Of a stretch of 43,351 nucleotides of DNA, positions 28,431 to 36,132 are shown in pieces (positions within the stretch are counted from its first letter, which is position 1; every line of letters starts with the position of its first letter). Source of the stretch: Micromonospora maritima (lineage in GTDB: Bacteria > Actinomycetota > Actinomycetes > Mycobacteriales > Micromonosporaceae); contig NZ_CADEAU010000007.1 of NCBI RefSeq assembly GCF_902825405.1, positions 1-43,351 of the forward strand. Direction: 5' to 3'. The notes below the pieces were generated by a model. It worked only from the letters and a program-made list of their open reading frames with translations, did no database searches and was not told the origin of the DNA. Both the position numbers and the translations under genes were made by a program.

Positions 28431-29677
28431 CCGACGAACTCGAGCAGCGGCTGACCACGACCCTGGAGCGGGCGGCGGAGTTCGCCCCGGTGCCGGCGTA
28501 CGACCCGGTCGGGGCGGTCCAGGTCCGTCGCCGGCACCACCGGCGGCGGCGGGTGGCCACGGTCGCGGCGGCGGTTCTGGTGTTGACCGGGGCGGCCGGC
28601 GTGGCGGTGCGCCACCCGTCCGGCCCCGAGCCCCGCCCCGCTCCCGGGCTCTCGTTCTCGCCCGACCGGATCCCCGACTTCGCCCGGCTGCCCGACCCCG
28701 GGCGGGTGTGGCCGGGTGCGGTGCACACGCTGCCGGCGACCCTGCCGGACGGCCACCGCTACGGGGTCGCCGCACTGCTCGGCGACGACCGCTACCTGGT
28801 GGCCCGCGACGGCTTCGTCGGCGTGGCCACCCCCTCGATCTTCGACTCCCGGCGCGGCACGCTGACCGAGATCGGCGGCCCGGCGGTGACCGACGGACTG
28901 GTGCGGCCGAGCGTCCTGATGGCCCGCAGGGTCGGCGGACAGGTGATCTGGCTGCTCGAAGGCACCCGGAGGGACCGTTGGGGCCGGGAGCTGTGGGTGG
29001 CCCCGCTCGACGGCGGGGCCGCGCGGCTGCTGACCACCGTGCAGGCGCCGCGTTTCACCGTGGCCGGGGACCGGGTCGTCTGGGAGTACGAGGTGCCGGG
29101 CACCGCGGAGCGGCCCGGCGGCCTACTGGTCGACGTGCGATCGGTGCCGCTGGCCGGGGGGCGCGTGACCCAGATACCCGACAGCGACGGGTTCAGCCTG
29201 GCGTTCGTGGGCCCCTGGATCACCGACCAGCGGATCGGCACCGGGCTGACGGCCCGCGACGCGGGTGTGCTGCGCAACCTGGCGACCGGGGAGCGGCTGG
29301 ACTGGCGCGCGAACCCCGATCTCCGGTACGTGCAGTGCAATCCGGCCTGGTGCAGCGGGCGGGGCGCCGACGGCTCGCTGGGCCTGCAGGAACTGGACGG
29401 GACCGGCCTGGTGCGGCTGCCGTATCGGGGAACGTTGCAGGCGACCGCCGGCGGCCGGGTGGTGGTCGGCGGCCTGAGCCTGCCGGCCGGCGTCGCCACC
29501 GTCGTCTGGGACCGGGCCACCGGGCGGGCGGCGGCGACGGTGAACGCCCTTCCCGAGGGCCACGACGGCGAGGCGGGCCCTCAGCTCCAACAGTTGTTCG
29601 ACTGGGAACCCGAGGTGCTCACCCTGCGTACGACGGAGGCGGAACTGGTCGTGTTCGACCTGCGGGTGATCCGGTGA
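28427..29677 (+). CDS. Membrane-anchored sigma-factor partner, possible anti-sigma (second pair)
   Basis: This 416-residue protein has a cytoplasmic head (1-42: ELEQRLTTTLERAAEFAPVPAYDPVGAVQVRRRHHRRRR), one transmembrane helix (about 43-62, VATVAAAVLVLTGAAGVAV) and an outside domain of blade-like repeats with GG or DG turns (LDGGAARLLTTVQAPRF, LAGGRVTQIPDSDGF, TAGGRVVVGGLSLPAG). It has the same plan as the partner at 22539 but little obvious sequence identity. It overlaps the sigma start by 4 nt, so synthesis is coupled. Two cysteines near residues 304 and 309 (YVQCNPAWCSG) may form a disulphide outside the cell. An anti-sigma role is inferred. Its 3' end overlaps the convergent HAD gene by 59 nt. 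Confidence 0.75.
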   Translation: MTDELEQRLTTTLERAAEFAPVPAYDPVGAVQVRRRHHRRRRVATVAAAVLVLTGAAGVAVRHPSGPEPRPAPGLSFSPDRIPDFARLPDPGRVWPGAVHTLPATLPDGHRYGVAALLGDDRYLVARDGFVGVATPSIFDSRRGTLTEIGGPAVTDGLVRPSVLMARRVGGQVIWLLEGTRRDRWGRELWVAPLDGGAARLLTTVQAPRFTVAGDRVVWEYEVPGTAERPGGLLVDVRSVPLAGGRVTQIPDSDGFSLAFVGPWITDQRIGTGLTARDAGVLRNLATGERLDWRANPDLRYVQCNPAWCSGRGADGSLGLQELDGTGLVRLPYRGTLQATAGGRVVVGGLSLPAGVATVVWDRATGRAAATVNALPEGHDGEAGPQLQQLFDWEPEVLTLRTTEAELVVFDLRVIR

Positions 29678-30326
29678 GCAGGGCGGGCAGGTCGGTGAGG
29701 CGCGCGAACGAGGGCCCGTCCCAGCCCGGGTCGGTGTCCTGGTGCTCCGTGGTCCGCAGCACGGTCATCCCGACGGCGGCGGCCCCGGCCAGCTCACCGT
29801 CCGCGCCGTCACCGACGTAGACGCAGTCGCCCGGAGCGACGCCCAGCCGCTCGGCCGCGTGGCGGTAGATCGCCGGGTCGGGCTTGGCCAGCCCGACGTC
29901 GCTGGAGAAGACCGCGACGTCGAAGCGGCGGGCCAGCGGGGTCTCGACCCACGCCTCGGCGGTCTCGGCGGTCGCGTTGCTGATCAGGGCCAGCGGGTGC
30001 CCGGTGCCGCGCAGCGCGTCGAGCACACCCAGGGCGGCGGGCGACACCCGGCCGAGCACCCGGCGCGCCAGCGCCCGGCGGTGGTCGGCGGCGCGGCTCA
30101 CCTGCTCGTCGGTCGGCGTGCCGCCGAGCCGGCCGGCGAGGATCCGGATCGTCTCCTCGACGTCCCAGCGGACCAGCCGGTCCCGCCAGGTCGCGTGGTA
30201 CGCGGCGACCAGCGCGTCCGGCGGTACCCCGACGACGAGCGCCATCTCGCCGACCACCCGGTCACGTTCGGCGTCGGCGCCGTGGACCAGGGTGTGGAAG
30301 AGATCGAAGATCACCGGCCGGGCCAT
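29619..30326 (-). CDS. HAD-superfamily hydrolase
   Basis: This 235-residue protein has the HAD core: motif I IFDLFHTLV with nucleophile D8, motif II LALISNATAE (about 113-122), motif III Lys in GLAKPDPAIYRHAAERLG (about 143-160) and motif IV YVGDGADGELAGAAAVGM. The second Asp of the usual D-x-D is Phe here (D-L-F). Phosphatases use that Asp as the acid, so this may be a dehalogenase-like or atypical member. ATG 30326 is preceded by TAGGAT 6 nt upstream, which fits a leaderless transcript. The last 59 nt overlap the end of the opposing gene. Confidence 0.88.
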   Translation of the reverse strand: MARPVIFDLFHTLVHGADAERDRVVGEMALVVGVPPDALVAAYHATWRDRLVRWDVEETIRILAGRLGGTPTDEQVSRAADHRRALARRVLGRVSPAALGVLDALRGTGHPLALISNATAETAEAWVETPLARRFDVAVFSSDVGLAKPDPAIYRHAAERLGVAPGDCVYVGDGADGELAGAAAVGMTVLRTTEHQDTDPGWDGPSFARLTDLPALLTGSPAGRTRPVPPPSYAG

Positions 30327-30332
30327 GCGGGC

Positions 30333-30338
30333 ATCCTA
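30333..30338 (-). promoter_or_regulatory. Leaderless -10 box (TAGGAT) of the HAD gene
   Basis: On the minus strand TAGGAT ends 6 nt before the ATG at 30326, which would place transcription start on or next to the start codon. No ribosome site is present, which fits. Confidence 0.5.
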
Positions 30339-30426
30339 CTGAGACGACGACGGCCGTCACCCAGCGTGTTCCGGAGACGTGGAACGCGCTTGCCGCGGGC
30401 GGCCCGGTGGAGGAAGGGTGCGGGGC

Positions 30427-31230
30427 GTGACCCGGTCTCCCCACGGCTTGACCATCCCGTCAGGTCTCTCCCCCCGACGCCGTAGCCTGCTGACCGAGCT
30501 GGCGGCCCGGAACGACGCCGATCACGGCGACGACCTGCTGGGTCTGGTCCTCTCCGGTTCGGTGGGCCGGGGTGTCGCCACCGAGCGCTCGGACCTGGAC
30601 GTCTACGTCGTGCTCACCGACGAGGGCATGGGTGGCCGCAGGACGACCCGGTCCCCTGACGTCGACGAGATTCCGGTCCCGCTGTCCCAGTTGGAGCAGG
30701 TGCCCCCGTTCGGGAGCGGCGGCTGGTGGTTCCGCTGGTCGTTCGCCTGGGTCCCGATCCTCCTCGACCGCACCGAGGGCCGGTTGCCCGCCGCGCTCCG
30801 GCGGACGGCCACGGTGACGCCCGACGAGGCAGAGGCGATCCTGGTCGGGTACGACCGCCTGGACGGGTGGCTGAACTACGCCTACCGAGCCCTCAAGAGC
30901 GACCGGGACGGGCGCGGACTGGAACGCCGCCTCGACGCCGCCGAGTCGGTGCCCTGGCTGCTGGACGTCGTCTTCACGCTGGCCGGACGGGTGCGCCCCT
31001 ACCACAAGTACCTACCTTGGGAACTGCGCGAACACCCGGTGCCCGGGTGGGAGGCGGGCGAACTCCTTTCCCTGCTGGAGGCCACCCTGGACGGCGATCC
31101 GGCCGCCATCCGGACCACCTTCGCCCGGGTCGAGAGCCTCTGCGCGACCTTCGACGCCGAGCGTTCCGCGCCGGTGCTGCGCCCCGTCGTCGAAGGCTGG
31201 GGAGACGAGCTGCGGATCTTCCGGAAGTAA
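30427..31230 (+). CDS. Nucleotidyltransferase-domain protein
   Basis: This 267-residue protein has the DNA polymerase beta-like nucleotidyltransferase motif LVLSGSVGRGVATERSDLDVYVVL (about 39-62): G-S then D-x-D, with the two metal Asp residues of DLD in place. The remaining helical C-terminal part (YDRLDGWLNYAYRALKSDRDGRG, ESVPWLLDVVFTLAGRVRPYHKYLPWEL) resembles proteins related to aminoglycoside-type and other small-molecule nucleotidyltransferases. The substrate is unknown; resistance, RNA modification or toxin-like AMP transfer are possible and none is proven. GTG 30427 is chosen with GGAGGAAGGG 8 nt upstream. Confidence 0.83.
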   Translation: MTRSPHGLTIPSGLSPRRRSLLTELAARNDADHGDDLLGLVLSGSVGRGVATERSDLDVYVVLTDEGMGGRRTTRSPDVDEIPVPLSQLEQVPPFGSGGWWFRWSFAWVPILLDRTEGRLPAALRRTATVTPDEAEAILVGYDRLDGWLNYAYRALKSDRDGRGLERRLDAAESVPWLLDVVFTLAGRVRPYHKYLPWELREHPVPGWEAGELLSLLEATLDGDPAAIRTTFARVESLCATFDAERSAPVLRPVVEGWGDELRIFRK

Positions 31231-31246
31231 GGAGCGGAGGATGCAC

Positions 31247-31281
31247 GAGAGGGCACATCCATGGATCGGATGTGCCCTCTC
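31247..31281. terminator. Bidirectional 14-bp hairpin between the nucleotidyltransferase gene and tRNA-Pro
   Basis: GAGAGGGCACATCC (31247-31260), a 7-nt loop, and the exact complement (31268-31281) lie between the stop of the plus-strand gene and the 3' end of the minus-strand tRNA. It can end both transcripts. Confidence 0.85.
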
Positions 31282-31284
31282 ACC

Positions 31285-31361
<77 letters not shown>

Positions 31362-31375
31362 AGGCGTGCCGACAA

Positions 31376-31403
31376 ATAGTAGCCCACCCGCCTCCGTGGT
31401 CAA
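31376..31403 (-). promoter_or_regulatory. Promoter of tRNA-Pro
   Basis: On the minus strand TTGACC (31403-31398) and TACTAT (31381-31376) are 16 nt apart, close to the vegetative consensus. Transcription would start near 31369, about 8 nt before the mature tRNA 5' end. Confidence 0.8.
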
Positions 31404-31434
31404 ACTCGGTACCCCCGCCCCGCCGCCGGCGTCC

Positions 31435-31482
31435 GATCTTGGTACGCGGTCGCCCTCCCACGGGCGGGCGCGTACCAAGATC
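31435..31482. repeat. Hairpin with GATCTTG...CAAGATC ends (copy 2)
   Basis: GATCTTGGTACGCG (31435-31448) and its exact complement (31469-31482) form a perfect 14-bp stem with a 20-nt centre, 14 nt past the end of the metallophosphoesterase gene (minus strand). It shares the 7-bp ends with two other hairpins in this window. It probably terminates the phosphoesterase transcript. Confidence 0.75.
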
Positions 31483-31496
31483 TGCCGAGCGATGCG

Positions 31497-32390
31497 TCAG
31501 CGGGAGATCAGGGTCAGGATGCTCGCCTCGGGCGGGCAGGCGAAGCGGATCGGGGCGGTGGGGTGGGTGCCCAGGCCGGCGGAGACGTGCAGCCAGGAGT
31601 CCGAGCCGGGCCAGCGGTGCAGCCCGCGCGCCATCGACCGGGGCAGCCCGCAGTTGGTCACCAGCGCGCCGTATCCGGGCACGCAGACCTGCCCGCCGTG
31701 GGTGTGCCCGGCGAGCAGCAGCCCGAAGCCGTCGGCGGCCATCCGGTCCAGCACCGCCGGTTCCGGCGAGTGCGCCAGGGCGATCGACAGTGCGGCGGAG
31801 TCCCCGACCGGACCGGCCACGGCGTCGTAGTCGTCCCGCTCGATGTGCGGATCGTCCACGCCGACCAGTTCGATCTCCCGGCCGCCGGCCTTGAGCGTGG
31901 TGCGGGCGTTGTTCAGGTCGGCCCAGCCGGCGGTGGTGAGGATGTCACGAAGCTCCTCGTACGGCAGCGGCACGCCCTCGGTGTACTCCCGGTCGGGGAG
32001 GAAGTAGGTGAACGGGTTCTTCAGGACCGGCCCGGTGTAGTCGTTGGAGCCGAAGACGAAGGCGCCGGGCAGGTCGAGCAGCGGTTGCAGGGCGCGCAGC
32101 ACGCCGGGTACCGCCTCCGGGTCGGCCATGTTGTCGCCGGTGACCACCACCAGGTCCGGGTCGAGCGCGACAAGCGAGGCCACCCAGTCCTGCTTGCGGC
32201 GCTGGCCGGGCATCATGTGCAGGTCCGACAGGTGGAGCACGCGAAGTGGTTCGGCGTCGGTCGGAAGCACCGGTACGTCGTACCGGCGGAGGGTGAACAG
32301 GTTGCGCTCGACGAGCGACGCGTACGCCAGGGTGGCCGCGCCGACGGCGGCGGTCCCGGCCGCTAGCCGGAATAGTGTGCGCTTTCGCAT
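31497..32390 (-). CDS. Membrane-anchored metallophosphoesterase
   Basis: This 297-residue protein has an N-terminal membrane segment (residues about 4-25, [24 protein letters not shown]) followed by a YkuE-like calcineurin phosphoesterase domain: [39 protein letters not shown] (Ser replacing the usual Gly-Asn-His His, giving SND), IALAHSPE and [15 protein letters not shown]. The substrate is unknown; the same gene lies beside the class A PBP and whiB4 in mycobacteria, suggesting an envelope-linked role. ATG 32390 is preceded by TACCCT 7 nt upstream, fitting a leaderless start, and faces the YqeY gene only 25 nt away. Confidence 0.9.
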   Translation of the reverse strand: MRKRTLFRLAAGTAAVGAATLAYASLVERNLFTLRRYDVPVLPTDAEPLRVLHLSDLHMMPGQRRKQDWVASLVALDPDLVVVTGDNMADPEAVPGVLRALQPLLDLPGAFVFGSNDYTGPVLKNPFTYFLPDREYTEGVPLPYEELRDILTTAGWADLNNARTTLKAGGREIELVGVDDPHIERDDYDAVAGPVGDSAALSIALAHSPEPAVLDRMAADGFGLLLAGHTHGGQVCVPGYGALVTNCGLPRSMARGLHRWPGSDSWLHVSAGLGTHPTAPIRFACPPEASILTLISR

Positions 32391-32397
32391 GGCGTTC

Positions 32398-32407
32398 AGG
32401 GTAGTTT
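32398..32407. promoter_or_regulatory. Overlapping divergent leaderless -10 boxes
   Basis: In the 25-nt gap between divergent start codons, TACCCT on the minus strand (32403-32398, 7 nt before ATG 32390) and TAGTTT on the plus strand (32402-32407, 8 nt before ATG 32416) overlap by 2 bp. Both fit TANNNT boxes placing transcription start at the ATG. Two polymerases could not occupy both at once. Confidence 0.55.
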
Positions 32408-32415
32408 CACCGTCC

Positions 32416-32871
32416 ATGAGCACGCTGAAGGACCGTCTCACCGCCGACATGCGCGCCGCCCTGAAGGCGCGCGACGAGCTGACCACCTCCACGCTGCGGA
32501 TGGCTCTCGCGGCCGTCGGCACCGCAGAGGTCGCCGGCCGGGAAAAGCGCGAGCTCAGCGACGACGAGGTGCTCGCGGTGCTGACCAAGGAAGCGAAGAA
32601 GCGGCGCGAGGCGGCCACCGCCTTCGCCGACGCCGGGCGCGCCGAGCAGGCCGGCAAGGAGACCGCCGAGGGTGAGGTGCTGGAGCGCTACCTGCCGAAG
32701 CAGCTCTCCGACGACGAGCTGGCCGAGCTGGTCTCGGGGGCGCTCGCCGCGGGCGGCTTCACCGGCAAGGCACAGATGGGCCCGGCCATGAAGGCGGCCC
32801 AGGGCGCGGTGGCCGGCCGGGCCGAGGGAGGCCGGGTCGCCGCCGAGGTGCGCCGCCAGCTCGGCCTCTGA
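32416..32871 (+). CDS. GatB/YqeY-domain protein
   Basis: This 151-residue protein is a complete stand-alone YqeY-type protein: STLKDRLTADMRAALKARDELTTSTLRMALAAV at the start, ELSDDEVLAVLTKEAKKRREAATAFADAGR in the middle, and EVLERYLPKQLSDDELAELV...GFTGKAQMGPAMKAAQGAVAGRAEGGRVAAEVRRQL at the end. The fold is related to the tRNA-binding tail of the GatB amidotransferase subunit; the cellular role is not settled. ATG 32416 has no ribosome site and a TAGTTT 8 nt upstream. A terminator hairpin follows. Confidence 0.95.
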   Translation: MSTLKDRLTADMRAALKARDELTTSTLRMALAAVGTAEVAGREKRELSDDEVLAVLTKEAKKRREAATAFADAGRAEQAGKETAEGEVLERYLPKQLSDDELAELVSGALAAGGFTGKAQMGPAMKAAQGAVAGRAEGGRVAAEVRRQLGL

Positions 32872-32900
32872 CCGCCTCCGACCGCCTCCGACCGACGGAA

Positions 32901-32932
32901 ACGGGCGGGCACCCGCTGGGGTGCCCGCCCGT
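32901..32932. terminator. Bidirectional 14-bp hairpin between convergent YqeY and PBP genes
   Basis: ACGGGCGGGCACCC (32901-32914), a 4-nt loop, and the exact complement (32919-32932) lie between the two stops. The plus-strand side is followed by CTTCGTC, no T-run. Confidence 0.85.
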
Positions 32933-32948
32933 CTTCGTCGCTCGCCGG

Positions 32949-35387
32949 TCAGCCGCGTGGGCGTCCCGGCCGGCCGTTGCCGTTGCCCGGGGGAGCCGGT
33001 GGCCCGCCCGGACCGGCGCTGTTGCCGGGCGTGGGCGTGCCCTGGCCGGAGCTGACCTCGATCATGACCACGCCGCCCTTGATGGTCCGCCCGTCCGGGC
33101 TGGTGCCGGCCGCGGTGCCGGCCGGGCACTCCGACGGCACCTTGTTGCTGGAGACCACCGGCTCGAAGCCGGCACCCTTCAGTCGGGACTTGGCGGTCTC
33201 GACGGACTCGCACTTCACGCCCGGGATCGAGCGCTGGTCGCCCAGGACGATCTTGCCGCTCGGCGGGGTGAAGTTCTTGCGCTCCTTGCCCTTCATGGCG
33301 TCCCGCAGGGTCTCGTAGACCGCCGGGTTGATGCCGTTCTTGACGTCGTGACCCATCTGCTGGGTGGTCTGGGCCCAGTCCGGGTCGGCCATGATGCCGG
33401 CCACCGCGTACTGCTTGGTCATGGCGACCAGCGAGGAGGTCTTCTCGCCGTCGGTGGTGCCGGACTTGCCGGCCACCGGCGCCTTCACGATGCCGCGGAC
33501 GTTGCCGGCGGTGGCGGTGCCGCACTTGGAGGTCTCGGAGCGGTCGCCGACCGGGCAGCGGGCGGCGTCCACGGCGGCGCGGGCCACCTCGGTGCTGATC
33601 CGCTGCTCGCAGCGCGGCTTGGCGATGTCGAGCTTCTCGCCGTCCGGCCCGCGGATCTCCTGCACCGGGATCGGCTCGCAGTACTTACCGTCGGCGGCCA
33701 GCGTGGCGTAGGCGTTGGCCAGCTCCAGCGGGGTGGTCTGCGAGACGCCGAGGCTGAACGCGCCCCACTGGTGCGCGTTGGCGGCGAGCTGCGCGTCGCT
33801 GGACGAGCGGAACGAGATGCCCATCTTCTGCGCCGCCTTGACCGCGTTCTCCGCGCCGACCCGCTGCTGGAGGTCGATGAAGAACGTGTTCACCGAGAAG
33901 CCGAAGCCGCTCCACATGGTGTGCGGGCCGGCCATCGACTTGTTGGCGTTTCTCGGGCAGTACTTGCTGGTGCCCTTGCAGGCGGCCGGCGAGTTGAACT
34001 CGACCGGGTAGTCGGACTTGAACTCCTCCGGCGCGTTGATGGTGTAGCTGAGCGGGTAGCCCTTCTCCAGCGCGGCCACCAACGTGAAGATCTTGAAGGT
34101 CGAGCCGGCCTGGTAGCCGGCGATGCCGGGGCCGCCGGTGACCAGCGGGTTCACGGTATTGGGGTAGTTGCCCCGGATTTTCTTCTTCGCCTTGCGCGGG
34201 TCGCTGGAGAGCTTGTTCTGCGGGTTGGTCGGATCGTCGAGCTTGAAGTTCCGGTTCACCGCCACGGCCCGCACCCGGCCGGTGCCGGGCTCGACCACGG
34301 CCACCATCCGGGCCGCCTTGCTGTTCTCGCTCAGGTGGTTGCGCACCGCCGTGTCGGCGGCCTTCTGGGCCTGCACGTCGAGGCTGGTGACGATGCTGTA
34401 GCCGCCGCTCTTCAGCCGCCGCTCGCGGTCGTACGAGGTGCCGCCGAACGTCTCCTGCTGGAGCCACCAGCGGTAGAAGTAGTCGCAGAAGAAGCCCCAG
34501 GAGCGGGTGGTGGTCTGGACGCAGCCGTTCGGCGTGCGCTTGCCCCTGACCTCGAGCTTGACCTTCTTGGCGGCGTCCGCCTCGGCCTGGGTGATCGCGC
34601 CGATCTGCACCATGTTGTCGATGACGTAGTCACGCCGGCCGACCGCGTCCGGGTAGCCGGCCTTGGTGGTGGGGTTGAAGTCGGTGGGCGCCTTCACCAG
34701 GCCGGCGAGCATGGCCGACTCCTGGATGTCGAGCTTGCTCGGCGGCTTGCCGAAGTAGACCTGGCTGGCGGCGTAGATGCCGTAGGCGCCGTTGCCGAAC
34801 GCGGCGATGTTCAGGTAGCGCTCCAGGATCTCGTCCTTGGAGAGCTCCTTGTCGACCTGGAGCGCCAGGCTCATCTCGCGCAGCTTGCGGGTGCTGGTGT
34901 CCTCGGTGGCGGCGACCACGTCGGCCGGGTGGGTGGCCGAGTAGGAGATGGCCAGCCGGACGTACTGCATGGTGAGCGTCGAGGCGCCCTGCCGGGACGA
35001 GCCGGCGGACTGGTTGTTGACGAACGCCCGGGCCACGCCGTTGAGGTCCACGCCGTTGTGCTTGTAGAAGTCGTGGTCCTCGGCCGCGACGATGGCCTTC
35101 TGCATGTACGGCGAGATGTCCTTGAGCTTGACGTCCTTGCGGTTCTCGTCGTACATGGTGGCCAGCGGCGTCTTGGCGTCCGAGGCCAGCAGGTAGGTGA
35201 TCTGCGGGGCCCGGGCCACCGTCAGTTCCTTGGGCAGCGCGCCGAATGTCTCGGCACCCGCCTTGGCGGCAAGTCCGGACATCGCCACTGCGGGGAAGGC
35301 CGCCGCGGCGACCACCACGCCGGCCAGCAGGCCACAGATCAGTAGCGATGCGGCGTTGGTAAACACGTTGTGGTCACGTTTCCGCAT
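32949..35387 (-). CDS. Class A penicillin-binding protein with PASTA domain
   Basis: This 812-residue bifunctional enzyme polymerises and cross-links peptidoglycan. After a short basic tail comes one membrane helix (about 12-36), a GT51 transglycosylase domain (about 75-250; catalytic E103 in AAEDHDFYKHNGVD, then GASTLTMQYVRLA), and a transpeptidase domain with S429-x-x-K432 (AGSTFK), S498-V-N500 and K641-S-G (KSGTTDGEK). A PASTA domain (about 700-775) and a Gly/Pro/Asn-rich tail end it. The plan is that of actinobacterial PonA2-type proteins. ATG 35387 is preferred over GTG 35396 because GAGGTGA lies 5 nt before it. It is divergent from wblA. Confidence 0.95.
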   Translation of the reverse strand: MRKRDHNVFTNAASLLICGLLAGVVVAAAAFPAVAMSGLAAKAGAETFGALPKELTVARAPQITYLLASDAKTPLATMYDENRKDVKLKDISPYMQKAIVAAEDHDFYKHNGVDLNGVARAFVNNQSAGSSRQGASTLTMQYVRLAISYSATHPADVVAATEDTSTRKLREMSLALQVDKELSKDEILERYLNIAAFGNGAYGIYAASQVYFGKPPSKLDIQESAMLAGLVKAPTDFNPTTKAGYPDAVGRRDYVIDNMVQIGAITQAEADAAKKVKLEVRGKRTPNGCVQTTTRSWGFFCDYFYRWWLQQETFGGTSYDRERRLKSGGYSIVTSLDVQAQKAADTAVRNHLSENSKAARMVAVVEPGTGRVRAVAVNRNFKLDDPTNPQNKLSSDPRKAKKKIRGNYPNTVNPLVTGGPGIAGYQAGSTFKIFTLVAALEKGYPLSYTINAPEEFKSDYPVEFNSPAACKGTSKYCPRNANKSMAGPHTMWSGFGFSVNTFFIDLQQRVGAENAVKAAQKMGISFRSSSDAQLAANAHQWGAFSLGVSQTTPLELANAYATLAADGKYCEPIPVQEIRGPDGEKLDIAKPRCEQRISTEVARAAVDAARCPVGDRSETSKCGTATAGNVRGIVKAPVAGKSGTTDGEKTSSLVAMTKQYAVAGIMADPDWAQTTQQMGHDVKNGINPAVYETLRDAMKGKERKNFTPPSGKIVLGDQRSIPGVKCESVETAKSRLKGAGFEPVVSSNKVPSECPAGTAAGTSPDGRTIKGGVVMIEVSSGQGTPTPGNSAGPGGPPAPPGNGNGRPGRPRG

Positions 35388-35790
35388 CCAGGTCACCTCG
35401 ACAGGGTACGCGAGCAGGGATCGGCGGGCGCGCGGGGAACTTTCCCCATTTCCTGCACGCGCCGGCCTCGTTGTGCTAAACGCACGAGCCCTGGTGCGGG
35501 GTTGCGTGAGATCGCAGAAGTGTCCTCCGGACTTCGGATGCGGCGCAGCGTTTTCCCGTACCCGAGCCGGGTAGACGGCGGGCGAAGGCCCGGGAAGCCG
35601 GGAGCGTCCGGAATGATGGATTTAGCCGACAACGTTGCGTAATCGTACGACTACCCAGCATGATGGTGGCGGCGATCGCAGCCACACGTCGTCCGCGCCG
35701 CCCTGGGGAGGCCGGCCGGACGACCGGGGGGTCCGAAGAGCTGGCTGCTCGCGCGAAGTCGGTAGGTACTGCAAGGGGGGACGTGTACAG
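35388..35790. other. 403-nt divergent region between the PBP gene and wblA
   Basis: No protein gene is supported here. It holds the promoters of the PBP gene (minus) and wblA (plus) and a long wblA leader; long leaders are usual for wblA in Streptomyces. The sequence is less GC-rich near 35610-35670 (GAATGATGGATTTAGCC, GCGTAATCGTACGAC). I cannot pick a secure -35/-10 pair. A G-run (AAGGGGGG, 35773-35780) 10 nt before the wblA ATG is its probable ribosome site. Confidence 0.45.
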
Positions 35791-36111
35791 ATGGGCATGA
35801 TCACTGACTGGCCGTCACTGGCGGCGTGTCAGAACGGGGACCCGGACGCGTTGTTCGTACAGGGCGCCGAACAGAACGTGGCGAAGAGGATCTGCCGGAG
35901 CTGCCCAGTTCGGTACGAGTGCCTGGCCGACGCGCTCGACAACCGGATCGAGTTCGGTGTCTGGGGCGGCATGACCGAACGCGAGCGGCGCGCGCTGCTG
36001 CGGCGACACCCGCAGGTGACCAGCTGGCGCAAGATGTTCGAGGCGGCCATGAAGAAGAACGCCAAGGAGAAGGCCGGCAAGGACAAGGTCCTGGTCACCA
36101 CCGCCACCTGA
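35791..36111 (+). CDS. wblA: WhiB-family regulator WblA (WhiB4 ortholog)
   Basis: WblA is a 106-residue iron-sulphur protein that controls transcription with the main sigma factor; in Streptomyces it controls development and antibiotic production, and in mycobacteria WhiB4 answers redox stress. The four cluster cysteines are C13, C35, C38 and C44. The GVWGG turn is at 56-60, followed by TERERRALLRRHP. The stretches DPDALFVQGAEQN and ADALDNRIEFGVWGGMTERERRALL (positions 18-70) are the WblA/WhiB4 hallmark and separate it from WhiB1-3 and WhiD. A Lys-rich tail ends it. ATG 35791 is preferred to the GTG at 35635, which would add a non-conserved extension. PBP and ArsA neighbours match the known wblA locus. 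Confidence 0.95.
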   Translation: MGMITDWPSLAACQNGDPDALFVQGAEQNVAKRICRSCPVRYECLADALDNRIEFGVWGGMTERERRALLRRHPQVTSWRKMFEAAMKKNAKEKAGKDKVLVTTAT

Positions 36112-36132
36112 CCGCCGCGCGGGTCGGCGGGA

